A stretch of DNA of 56,142 bases, taken from assembly GCA_030066045.1 (NCBI GenBank), contig JASJCJ010000017.1, positions 1 to 56,142 on the forward strand. Reading direction: 5' to 3'. Within the stretch, counting starts at the first letter, position 1; every line of letters starts with the position of its first letter. This DNA comes from Calothrix sp. MO_167.B12. Its GTDB lineage: Bacteria > Cyanobacteriota > Cyanobacteriia > Cyanobacteriales > Nostocaceae. Positions 29,661 through 37,614 of this stretch are shown here, in pieces. The notes beneath the pieces are model-generated. The model ran no database searches. It was not told the DNA's origin and worked only from the letters and a program-made list of their open reading frames with translations. The translations under genes and the position numbers were made by a program.

Positions 29661-30139
29661 GTGGGTAATCCCTCTGTTTTGGTGATGACGGTATAAAGTT
29701 GTAATTTTGTGCCGCTTGTCTCCGTCAGAACTCAAGCAGGATTGAAGTGCTTGGACGCCTGTGAATTTCTGAAAAAGTGGTAATGCTTTTGCAGAAAATC
29801 AGCAGGCGTCTGCTTGTATGATTGGGGTCATTTTAATTATCAGTTATCAGTTATCAGTTTCCCCATCGATGAACCGAAGGGCTAATGAAACTCAGAAAGT
29901 ATTTTTTCTTCTCTACAGATGAATCCGGAGAGCAGCGCGGTCTTGGGGGTTTCCCCCATGAGCGACTGCGGAGGGCTTGTATCCAATTTTTTGGTGATAT
30001 AGGGACAATATAGCAGTAAGCATATAAGGACTGGACATCATGTTTTGCTCAAAGGAAAAGGAGGAAAGGGTAAAATTTCCTCAGCCAAAAACATAGTGCT
30101 ATGTATAATTTTCTTGTATTTTAGTCAAGGTCAAGGTTT
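29661..30139. other. Gap after petD: long hairpin and TTATCAG repeats
   Basis: GACGCCTG (29754) pairs with CAGGCGTC (ending 29810), and an inner TTTCTG/CAGAAA pair and outer CAAGCAG/CTGCTTG pair extend it into a long imperfect hairpin, which may end the petBD transcript. About three TTATCAG heptamers follow (29839-29861). Near 29935-29975 is a fragment (GCGGTCTTGGGGGTTTCCCC) of the module found in MITE-B and MITE-C. No gene is seen. Confidence 0.55.
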
Positions 30140-30571
30140 ATGGAGGAAGACCATCTGACAATAAAGAGCGAATTGAAACTTCTCACCCAAGTACAGAAAT
30201 GGTTTGAGCAGTTTTGTTCCAAATATTTATATCAGTTTGGTTGGTCAGAAATCCAAGTTTATCGCCTCAATCTAGCCCTAGCTGAAGGTTTTACCAATGC
30301 TGTTCGCCATGCCCACCGTTTATTACCTCCGGAAACTACCATTGACATTGAGGTAAAATTGTGGACAGATCGCTTAGAGATTAGAGTTTGGGATCGAGGA
30401 GAACCTTTTAATCCAGATGCGATCGCTGAACCACAACCTGGTACTTTACAAGCAGGAGGATATGGATGGTTTATCCTACGTCGCTTGGCAGATAGACTTG
30501 AGTATAAACGTGATGATGATGGTCGAAACTGTTTGCTAATTGTGAAATATTCCTCCTCATCTTCACTGTGA
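30140..30571 (+). CDS. RsbW-like anti-sigma factor / serine kinase
   Basis: A 143-residue GHKL ATPase of the anti-sigma regulatory factor type. The N-box is in LNLALAEGFTNAVRHAH (Glu and Asn), the G1-like box in IRVWDRGEPF, and the G2 region in AGGYGWFILRRLAD. Such proteins bind sigma factors or phosphorylate STAS-domain partners. No STAS or sigma gene is adjacent, so the target is unknown. Confidence 0.85.
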   Translation: MEEDHLTIKSELKLLTQVQKWFEQFCSKYLYQFGWSEIQVYRLNLALAEGFTNAVRHAHRLLPPETTIDIEVKLWTDRLEIRVWDRGEPFNPDAIAEPQPGTLQAGGYGWFILRRLADRLEYKRDDDGRNCLLIVKYSSSSSL

Positions 30572-30608
30572 ACTCTAGAATAATTTAGAATGTAGAATTT
30601 AAGTGTAG

Positions 30609-30633
30609 GTTGGGTTGAAGAATGAAACCCAAC
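30609..30633. repeat. Dispersed hairpin after the anti-sigma gene
   Basis: GTTGGGTT and AACCCAAC form an 8-bp stem around GAAGAATGA. This palindrome type is common in cyanobacterial genomes (from memory) and may serve as a terminator. Confidence 0.5.
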
Positions 30634-30654
30634 ACCAGTTAAGTAATACTATCA

Positions 30655-30742
30655 GTTCAAATTGCTTGGTATTATCTGCCATCGGCTGTCCGTCGCTTTC
30701 CGGGTAGATGATGCCTTTGGATGATGGTAGTTGAGTGACCAT
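30655..30742 (-). pseudogene. N-terminal remnant of a Uma2-family nuclease gene
   Basis: Reading the minus strand from an ATG at 30742 gives MVTQLPSSKGIIYPESDGQP and then MADNTKQF. I recognise this as the usual N-terminus of Uma2 (PD-(D/E)xK-like) proteins of cyanobacteria. After about 29 residues the family sequence is lost and the rest of the gene is missing. It lies in the 436-bp gap between the anti-sigma gene and the kinase-FGE gene. Confidence 0.6.
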
Positions 30743-30834
30743 TATGGGAAGTCCTTGGCGGCGGGGATATGTTCACATCTTGCACCATAAGATTATTGAG
30801 AAAATTAGAGTCTGAAACCCTTAATTTGTCCTAG

Positions 30835-30884
30835 GGTGGGCATTGTCCACCTTACCCTTATTGAGAAAGTGCAAGATATGTGTA
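30835..30884. repeat. REP palindrome plus dispersed repeat, copy 2
   Basis: GGTGGGC-ATT-GTCCACC (one mismatch) is fused to the ~40-base segment also present at 133-172. Confidence 0.65.
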
Positions 30885-31007
30885 TGGTTAATTTTAGCGA
30901 ACTGCCAAGGTGTTCGAGCAAATGTGTGGCTGTAAAAAAATTTTTTCCGCTTTCGACAGAAGAGTTGAGAAGTGTAAAAGGTAAAAGGGATAGAGTGTAA
31001 AGGGCTA

Positions 31008-32678
31008 CTAAAGAGTCCTGGGCGAGAGACCAACACACACAACCCGCAGCCCGACAACGTTGTTAACGTAGTCCGGGTTGATCCAGTCGCGGTTGGCAGA
31101 GCGGCAGACCTCAGGATTGTTGACCCACGAACCACCCCGCAGCACTCGATAATTATTACCATTATTAATCCACGCACTCCCATTCATAGGTGCGCCATTG
31201 TAATTAATATGCCAAGTATCTTGACACCACTCCCACACATTCCCATGTATATCGTATAAACCAAAAGCATTAGGCGGAAAAATGCCTACAGGTGTTGTTT
31301 GTCGGCGACATTTACCCTTGGGACCCTGCCCATAATTCCCTGGATAGATTCTACCTTCATAATCCCAATCGGCTCCTCGATAATTCGCTAAATCCGTCGT
31401 AATTGTTTCACCAAAATAGAAGGGTGTGTTAGTTCCTGCACGACAAGCATATTCCCATTCTGCTTCACTGGGTAATCTGTATGTGTGTCCCGTCCTCTGG
31501 CTTAATTGCTGACAAAATTCCACCGCATGATTCCAAGATACCCTTTCTACAGGTCGCTTTTCCCCTTTGAAATAAGAAGGATTTTTACCCATAATTGCTT
31601 GATACTGGGCTTGGGTGACTACATACCTCCCCATATAGAAGGGTTGAATAGTAACCCGATGCTGGGGACTTTCGTTGTCATATCGTCCTTCTTCCCCTTT
31701 CAGTAATCCTAGTAGTTTTCCTGCTGGTGAACCCATCGTAAAACTTCCCCCCGGTATCTGTACCATCTCCAAGGTGACACCATTCCCCAAGTCCTGTATA
31801 AAGTATTTTGCTTGCAGCTGGCGACGGCGACGATTGATAATGTTTCCCTGTACATCTACCGTAACAGTTTCAAATGAAAAGGTTTGTAGGGATACACCAG
31901 AACTAGGTTGAGTTGGTAGTGGATTTTTTGGGGTTTTTGGTTGTGGTTGAGATACGGGATTATTTACAGGTTGCTTTGGAGAAGAAACATGGACGTTTTT
32001 CTGGCTAGGTTGTGTAGGTAATGCTTTTACTTGTGGCTGAGGTATGGGATTTACTGGTTGTGTAGGTGGAATTACTTCCCCACCCAACAAATCCAACCAC
32101 TCCTCCACCGACTGGGGGCGAAACTTATAATTAAGTGCCATCCCCTTCATAATTGCCTCGTTCACCCTGTTACTAATACTGTGACAAAAGCCTTGGGGAG
32201 GGATGAGATTTCGATCTTGCAGCCTCTCAGGAGCAGATTTAGGTATTCGTCCAGTTAACAAACTATATAGTGTTGCAGCCAAAGCATAAACATCAATATA
32301 TTCTCCCCGTTCCACATCGGTAAGATACTGTTCTGGTGGCGTAAAACCCTTGCTATTTGCTATGGTATGCTGCTGTACGGAACCAGGTATAAATTGTCTG
32401 GCAATACCAAAATCAATTAACACCGCTTCTGGTTTACCCTGACGGAGCATAATATTACTGGGCTTTAAATCCCGGTGCAACAAGCCTTTTTTATGAACCA
32501 AAGTTAATGCATCCCCAATTTGGCGGATATATAGCAGGGCTTCGTGTTCTGGTAACGCACCTGTGTTCATGATTCGTTTCCCTAAATCTTCTCCTTGGAT
32601 GTATTCCATCGCCATACAGGGGAGGTAATCATCGTCAAATACATTTTCTATTTCGACAATATAGGGATGGCGACACAA
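31008..32678 (-). CDS. 5'-truncated Ser/Thr kinase fused to an FGE-sulfatase/C-type-lectin domain (DGR-type variable protein)
   Basis: Residues 1-200 are the C-lobe and part of the N-lobe of a protein kinase: HRD loop in KGLLHRDLKPSNIMLR and DFG in VLIDFGIARQF. A Pro/Gln-rich linker (about 205-270) leads to an FGE-sulfatase domain (about 295-550; GGSFTMGSPAGK, GNVWEWCQDTW). The reading frame opens with a TTG at 32678. Upstream codons in frame still encode kinase sequence (QQGKLKQDFKEEALRLAL) to 32736, then the homology breaks and a stop lies at 32745. The glycine loop and VAIK Lys are therefore missing, so the kinase is probably dead or the gene is a 5'-deleted remnant. The last ~45 codons have the features of a DGR variable region. 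Confidence 0.7.
   Translation of the reverse strand: MCRHPYIVEIENVFDDDYLPCMAMEYIQGEDLGKRIMNTGALPEHEALLYIRQIGDALTLVHKKGLLHRDLKPSNIMLRQGKPEAVLIDFGIARQFIPGSVQQHTIANSKGFTPPEQYLTDVERGEYIDVYALAATLYSLLTGRIPKSAPERLQDRNLIPPQGFCHSISNRVNEAIMKGMALNYKFRPQSVEEWLDLLGGEVIPPTQPVNPIPQPQVKALPTQPSQKNVHVSSPKQPVNNPVSQPQPKTPKNPLPTQPSSGVSLQTFSFETVTVDVQGNIINRRRRQLQAKYFIQDLGNGVTLEMVQIPGGSFTMGSPAGKLLGLLKGEEGRYDNESPQHRVTIQPFYMGRYVVTQAQYQAIMGKNPSYFKGEKRPVERVSWNHAVEFCQQLSQRTGHTYRLPSEAEWEYACRAGTNTPFYFGETITTDLANYRGADWDYEGRIYPGNYGQGPKGKCRRQTTPVGIFPPNAFGLYDIHGNVWEWCQDTWHINYNGAPMNGSAWINNGNNYRVLRGGSWVNNPEVCRSANRDWINPDYVNNVVGLRVVCVGLSPRTL
31020..31140 (-). other. Candidate DGR variable region (VR) with IMH-like end
   Basis: The segment encodes RVLRGGSWVNNP, CRSANRDW and VVGLRVVCVG, the sequence I associate with cyanobacterial DGR targets. 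The codons that differ from the expected Asn/Arg-rich template (GTC, GAC, TGG, ATC, TAC, GTT) are all explained by changes at A positions in AAC, AAT or AGG. It ends in a GC-rich run (GGGCTGCGGGTTGTGTG) like an initiation-of-mutagenic-homing site. No template repeat or reverse transcriptase is found in this window. Confidence 0.6.
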
Positions 32679-33134
32679 AGCTAGGCGTAATGCTTCCTCT
32701 TTAAAATCTTGCTTGAGTTTACCTTGTTGTACTTGCCAACCAGGTTATTCCCACTCTTATCATGAACTTCCGTCCCCGATTCCACACCATACATGAGTAA
32801 AAAACGCAACATGATAATTATTTTGGCATGATTATCAAGTCAGGGCGAGTTGTATAGTTGTACGTAACCAAACATGAAAATAATCCCCTCACTTTGGGCG
32901 GGGAAACCCTGCCCCTACTCCTGAACTCCGAACTCCCTTTTTCTAGCTAGTCCCACTCTGCGAGAAGCCACGCTTCGCGCGTCTACATGGACGTTTGTAC
33001 ACAACCAAGACATAAAAATGTCTTGTGACTAACTCCTCAAGGGCGCACGCAATGCGCCCCTACAAACTCCGCACCTAAATGGTGAACTAACTGACAAAAG
33101 CCCTGGTGCAAGGGATACTGGAAGCCGCCTTACA
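32679..33134. repeat. Gap with repeat D
   Basis: Beyond the kinase remnant codons (to 32736), 32861-33065 holds repeat D: ACCAAACATGAAAATAATCCC, a GGGCGGGG/CCTGCCCC hairpin, ACTCCGAACTCC heptamers, GTTTGTACACAACCA, and a hairpin of GGGCGCACGCAATGCGCCCC. The same pieces recur in reverse order at 50050-50200 between two SDR genes. Confidence 0.6.
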
Positions 33135-33437
33135 GGGGAGTATCCCAATTTTTCAAAAATATGCGGTAGTGGGAGCATCTTGCTCTCTTGATATACAAAG
33201 CGGGCAAGATATACAAAGCGGGCAAGATGCCCCGAAGTCGCTACAACGGGGGGAACCCCCCTACGGGTATCTCCTAAGCCCTTCGGGCAGGCTGCGCCAA
33301 CGGAGACGCTCCGCGTTAGCGTTAGCTTCCCTGAAAGGGGCACGGTAGTTGTTTATGGGGGAAACCCCCAAGACCACACTACCTCACCGCAACGCGCTTC
33401 TCTGGGCACTACAAATTTAAACATTTGAGATGTCCCC
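33135..33437. mobile_element. MITE-C, long copy with 6-bp target duplication
   Basis: Ends GGGGAGTATCCCAA and a matching right end (TTGAGATGTCCCC in inverted sense), flanked by CTTACA at 33129-33134 and 33438-33443. The outer ~60 bases on the left and ~30 on the right match MITE-C at 24397-24510. The interior (about 33195-33410) is an extra module also found inside MITE-B at 37655-37776. No gene is seen. Confidence 0.7.
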
Positions 33438-33513
33438 CTTACAGCGATCGCACTTTGTTTACACTTCTTTCGATACAATCACTCTAGTTGCGATTTTACT
33501 CCCTGAAACCTCC

Positions 33514-36378
33514 ATGAATACCGATTGCCTTTCCCCCGTTACCTCCTCCTCCACTGTTCAAAGACCGGAAATCCTTGCCCCAGCAGGTAATTGGGAATGT
33601 GCCAAGGCGGCGGTGGAAAATGGTGCTGATGCCATTTATTTCGGTTTGGAGCGATTTAATGCCCGGATGCGGGCAGAAAATTTTACGGTGGCGGATTTAC
33701 CGGAGTTAATGGAGTTTCTCCACCGCAGAGGTGTAAAAGGGTATGTCACCCTCAATACTTTGGTATTTCCCCAAGAACTACGGGAAGCGGAACAATATAT
33801 TCGTTCTATTATTGCCGCCGGGGTGGACGCTGCCATTGTCCAGGATATCGGTATTTGTCGGTTAATTCGTCATATCTCCCCAGATTTTCCCATCCATGCA
33901 TCCACCCAAATGACCATTACTAGTGATGCTGGTGTGGAATTTGCGGAGTCTTTGGGGTGTAATTTAGTCGTCCTTGCCCGTGAGTGTTCGTTGAGGGACA
34001 TTAATAAAATTCAGAGTATGATGGCTTACCGGGGAGCGTCTCTACCCCTGGAAGTCTTTGTACATGGGGCTTTGTGCGTTGCTTATTCTGGTCAATGTTT
34101 GACTAGCGAGGCATTAGGCGGGCGTTCTGCTAACCGGGGGGAATGTGCCCAAGCTTGTCGGATGCCCTATGAGTTAATTGCTGATGGGGAAGTGGTGAAT
34201 TTAGGGGAGAAAAAATATTTACTCAGTCCCCAAGATTTGGCTGGATTGGAGGTATTACCAAGTTTGGTGCAAGCTGGGGTTACTTCTTTGAAAATTGAAG
34301 GGCGTTTGAAGTCACCAGAATATGTTGCTAATGTTACCAGGGTTTACCGTCAAGCTTTGGATGGAGTGATGGAGGAGAGGAGGAGGGAAGGAGTGAAAGA
34401 GGGAAGGAGTGAAGGAGTGAAAGAGGGAAGGAGGGAAGGAGTGAAAGAGGGAAGGAGGGAAGGAGTGAAAGAGGGAAGGAGTGTAGACGCGACAGCGGCT
34501 TCCCGAAGGGTAGGAGGGAGAACAGAGGGAGAAGAGGTACAGAGGGAGCAGAAGGAGAAAGTGTCTTCCCTTCGTCAGGATTCGGCTTTATCTAACCATT
34601 CCTCAGAAGAAAGATACAAGTTGGAGATGGCATTTTCACGAGGATTGTATACGGGGTGGTTTAAGGGAATTAATAATCAAGAATTGGTTCATGCTCGCTT
34701 TGGGAAAAAGCGGGGAGTTTATTTGGGTGAAGTAATTCGTATCCATGATGGACAGGTAACAATACGGAGGCAAGCACCAGTGAAACCGGGTGATGGTGTT
34801 GTTTTTGACTGTGGTCATCCGGAAAGGCAAGAAGAAGGAGGTCGTATATATACGGTCAAACAGCAGGGGAAAGAGACTATTATTACCTTTGGGAAGGGTA
34901 GTATAAAATGGCGACGGGTTCATGTGGGCGATCGCCTGTGGAAAACCAGCGATCCAGAGTTGGATAAACAACTGCGTCAAAGTTTTGCGGGAGAGAATCC
35001 CCACTTCCAACGCCCCATTAACATCGAAGTGCATGGAGAAATAGATTTACCATTAATTGCGATCGCCAGCGATGAAATCGGCCATGTTGTTCAAGTAGAA
35101 TCAACTATGCCATTAGTTGCAGCTAATACTAAACCCCTAACTAGAGAACGTTTACAAACCCAGTTTAGTCGTCTCGGTAATACACCCTTCTATTTAAACC
35201 AGTTAAACAATAACCTCCAGGGTGAGGTAATGTTACCTGTAAGTGAATTGAATCGAATGCGAAGGGAAATTGTTACAGGATTAGAACAGTTGCGGATTAA
35301 ACCTCAACCTTGGCAAATTAATCCCCATGCTTCCCTATCAGATTTACTCCCGTTACCCAGTTATGGCATTGCAGATTTGCAGGATAATTCATCCCCAGCA
35401 AACACCCAGGGTAAACCCATTGGGATTTCTCAATCTCATTCTTTGTCACCGGAAAGTCCTACTTCCCCACCTCCTGTGTCACCTCATCTAATCGTACTGG
35501 TACGAAATTTACAACAGTTAGAAGCCGCTTTACAAACAGGGGTAGGGACTATTTACTGTGAATTTGAAGATCCTCGCAAGTATCGCCAAGCAGTGCAGAT
35601 GGTACGCCAGGGAGAGGAGAGTCAGAAAGAAGGAATGAAGCAGGGGGAAAATTATTCCCATCCCCAGATTTTTGTTGCACCACCTCGAATTACCAAACCC
35701 AATGAGAATTGGATTTTAAAACAGGTACGTAATTGTCAAGCAGATGGCTATTTAGTACGTAATTATGACCATCTGAAATTTTTTGCCGATCAATATTGTA
35801 TTGGAGATTTTTCCTTAAACGTTGCCAATGCTTTGACTGCTGACTACTTTATTACCCATTGTGGTTTAGCAAGGCTGACAGCTTCCTATGACATGAATAT
35901 TAACCAATTAGAAGACTTACTCAAAACTTGTCCTCCTGAGTGGTTAGAGGTGACAATCCATCAACATATGCCCATGTTTCATATGGAACATTGCGTCTTT
36001 TGTGCCTTCCTTTCCCAGGGAACTGATTTTACCAATTGCGGACGGCCTTGCGAACACCATGAAGTGAAAATACGTGAATCCCGCATTGGCACAGAACATA
36101 TTTTACAAGCAGATGCAGGGTGTCGTAATACTGTTTTTAACGGTACGGCACAAACAGGAGCAGAATACGTCCAGCATCTTTTAGAACTGGGATTAAAACA
36201 CTTCCGCATCGAATTTGTTAATGAGTCACCTCAACAGGTAACCCAGGTAATCTCTCGTTATCAAAAACTATTACGAAGTGAAATTACAGGCTCCCAACTC
36301 TGGCAAGAATTAAAATTACAAAATCAGCTAGGGGTAACTCGTGGTTCCATGAGACGTTCTACAACCAAAGTTGATTAG
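33514..36378 (+). CDS. U32 family peptidase-like protein with an in-frame repeat insertion
   Basis: Belongs to the U32/DUF3656 family, whose bacterial members (TrhP, RlhA) are implicated in hydroxylation of tRNA or rRNA; proteolysis is doubtful. The N-terminal domain begins RPEILAPAGNWECAKAA. The Cys-rich site AYSGQCLTSEALGGRSANRG with GECAQACR is intact. The C-terminal half carries HCVFCAFLSQGTDFTNCG with further Cys. Between about residues 286 and 370 (34371-34620) an Arg/Glu/Lys/Gly-rich segment of EGVKEGR repeats interrupts the domain, after which conserved sequence resumes (YKLEMAFSRGLYTGWF). The ATG at 33514 (954 residues) is chosen because the earlier frame start at 33430 lies in MITE-C. 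Confidence 0.85.
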   Translation: MNTDCLSPVTSSSTVQRPEILAPAGNWECAKAAVENGADAIYFGLERFNARMRAENFTVADLPELMEFLHRRGVKGYVTLNTLVFPQELREAEQYIRSIIAAGVDAAIVQDIGICRLIRHISPDFPIHASTQMTITSDAGVEFAESLGCNLVVLARECSLRDINKIQSMMAYRGASLPLEVFVHGALCVAYSGQCLTSEALGGRSANRGECAQACRMPYELIADGEVVNLGEKKYLLSPQDLAGLEVLPSLVQAGVTSLKIEGRLKSPEYVANVTRVYRQALDGVMEERRREGVKEGRSEGVKEGRREGVKEGRREGVKEGRSVDATAASRRVGGRTEGEEVQREQKEKVSSLRQDSALSNHSSEERYKLEMAFSRGLYTGWFKGINNQELVHARFGKKRGVYLGEVIRIHDGQVTIRRQAPVKPGDGVVFDCGHPERQEEGGRIYTVKQQGKETIITFGKGSIKWRRVHVGDRLWKTSDPELDKQLRQSFAGENPHFQRPINIEVHGEIDLPLIAIASDEIGHVVQVESTMPLVAANTKPLTRERLQTQFSRLGNTPFYLNQLNNNLQGEVMLPVSELNRMRREIVTGLEQLRIKPQPWQINPHASLSDLLPLPSYGIADLQDNSSPANTQGKPIGISQSHSLSPESPTSPPPVSPHLIVLVRNLQQLEAALQTGVGTIYCEFEDPRKYRQAVQMVRQGEESQKEGMKQGENYSHPQIFVAPPRITKPNENWILKQVRNCQADGYLVRNYDHLKFFADQYCIGDFSLNVANALTADYFITHCGLARLTASYDMNINQLEDLLKTCPPEWLEVTIHQHMPMFHMEHCVFCAFLSQGTDFTNCGRPCEHHEVKIRESRIGTEHILQADAGCRNTVFNGTAQTGAEYVQHLLELGLKHFRIEFVNESPQQVTQVISRYQKLLRSEITGSQLWQELKLQNQLGVTRGSMRRSTTKVD
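34371..34487 (+). repeat. In-frame STRR inside the U32 gene
   Basis: GGAGTGA/GGAGGGA/AAGAGGG heptamers arranged so that three heptamers (21 bases) encode EGVKEGR. About five units are present, followed by a GTGTAGACGCGACAGCGGCT repeat fragment. The frame stays open across all of it. Confidence 0.9.
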
Positions 36379-36425
36379 CTGTTGACAATGTTATACCTGT
36401 TATGAAGCCTTTATTGTTCCCAGTT

Positions 36426-36522
36426 ATAGCACTACGTAATTAGGTTAGAACATTGTTGAACGCAGCAAACCTATGATTAGTAAACTTTTGACTTTTGACT
36501 TTTGACTTGCGCGTAGTGCTAT
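36426..36522. mobile_element. Repeat G, complete copy
   Basis: A 97-bp element with perfect 11-bp inverted ends (ATAGCACTACG / CGTAGTGCTAT), carrying GCAGCAAACCTATGA and three TTTTGAC heptamers. It matches 17880-17972. It lies in the 419-bp gap between the U32 gene and the exported protein; the rest of that gap shows no gene. Confidence 0.7.
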
Positions 36523-36797
36523 TTTGGTACCCAAACATACTAAAGTGAGTATTGAGGAGTTGGGTATTAATTTATCTCAAAAAATAAAATTAATTCCTTG
36601 GGGAACTATTAGCAGATAATTAATGACTAATGAGTTGTGATTAGATTTATTGAAGGAGTCAGTAATAACCTAATTTTTTTCCGGATTAGTTACAAAAATA
36701 TTGGAAACGGGAAAAATATGTGTGTTGATTACACCTTACTTAGGATCCAGCCTGATCTTAATTTCGATATCGCAATCCCATTAAAATTCATTTAGCC

Positions 36798-37307
36798 ATG
36801 CGTTCACTTGCTCTATTTTTAGGTGCCAGCATTACTACCTTTATTTGTTTTACACATCAAGTTTCATTAGCAGAAAATCAGCCCCAACTTATCGCTTCAG
36901 AGGCTCCTTTAGAATTAGAATTGTTGAAACAAAATACAGGTTTTGTGGTTACAGCTAATACTATTTACCAAGATAAAATGGCTGTCCCTAGCTTTTGGTG
37001 GGCAAAGGAAAATTCTGAGAATAAACTCTTAGATAATTGGATTGCATATCCAGCTTCTGTAAAGGAACCAGCACGAGTAGATTTGGTAGTTAATCAGCAA
37101 ATTTGGAGCTTATTAGATTATCTTGAGCGTTATAACTTTGTTAATCAAATGGGTAATCTAGCACGCACTTATAGTTACAATGTGCGAGTGTTTAATTATC
37201 AACAAGAACGTCTGGCAACCTATACTTGTAATTTTGAAAATAGTCCAGCTTTGTGTAATATCGAAATGAATACTCAAAATAGTATGGGTTTGGAATCTAG
37301 TTTATAG
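36798..37307 (+). CDS. Exported protein of unknown function
   Basis: A 169-residue protein with a signal peptide (MRSLALFLGASITTFICF, cleavage probably near SLAEN). The mature part is mixed alpha/beta by composition with conserved-looking VPSFWWAKE and DYLERYNFVNQMG segments. Two Cys near the C-terminus (TCNF and ALCN) could form a disulfide. I do not recognise a named domain. It stands alone between two repeat-rich gaps. Confidence 0.65.
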   Translation: MRSLALFLGASITTFICFTHQVSLAENQPQLIASEAPLELELLKQNTGFVVTANTIYQDKMAVPSFWWAKENSENKLLDNWIAYPASVKEPARVDLVVNQQIWSLLDYLERYNFVNQMGNLARTYSYNVRVFNYQQERLATYTCNFENSPALCNIEMNTQNSMGLESSL

Positions 37308-37351
37308 TTTAGGGTAATAGCAATAGGACTTATGCAACTGGCATATTTTTT

Positions 37352-37420
37352 ATTTCATGAATGAATAATTATAAAACCTCACCCGCCTATGGCACCCTCT
37401 CCTTATTAAGGAGAGGTTGA
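37352..37420. repeat. Repeat F, copy 1
   Basis: ATAAAACCTCACCCGCCTATG followed by the palindrome CTCTCCTTATTAAGGAGAG. The same unit in reverse orientation is at 48862-48936. Confidence 0.65.
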
Positions 37421-37422
37421 AT

Positions 37423-37525
37423 TAAGTAATAAGTAATAAGTAATAAGTAATAAGTAATAAGTAATAAGTAATAAGTAATAAGTAATAAGTAATAAGTAAT
37501 AAGTAATAAGTAATAAGTAATAAGT
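37423..37525. repeat. Perfect TAAGTAA heptamer array
   Basis: A 103-bp tract of nearly 15 identical 7-base units with no spacer and no visible mismatch. It is the most regular STRR of the window and a likely site of copy-number variation. Confidence 0.95.
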
Positions 37526-37614
37526 TTGTTTTTGTGACCGGGATTCAAACCCCGTCCCAAAAACATTCTACCTCAAAAGACATGGCTTTAGACCCCAATA
37601 TTTCGGTAAGTTAA

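Noticed and set aside
30572-31007. Search for a DGR template repeat or reverse transcriptase downstream of the variable region
   Set aside because: The gap contains only hairpins, a Uma2 remnant and a REP; no near-copy of the variable region and no RT motif was seen on either strand.
33106-33348. 80-codon plus-strand ORF before the U32 gene
   Set aside because: It lies inside long MITE-C and its module and looks like repeat-derived sequence.
37423-37525. CRISPR-like repeat array
   Set aside because: The units are 7 bases with no spacers, so it is a simple tandem repeat.
37541-37562. tRNA T-arm-like sequence (GGGATTCAAACCCC)
   Set aside because: No acceptor, D or anticodon stems can be built around it on either strand; it resembles the loop of the hairpin element at 43051-43083 instead.
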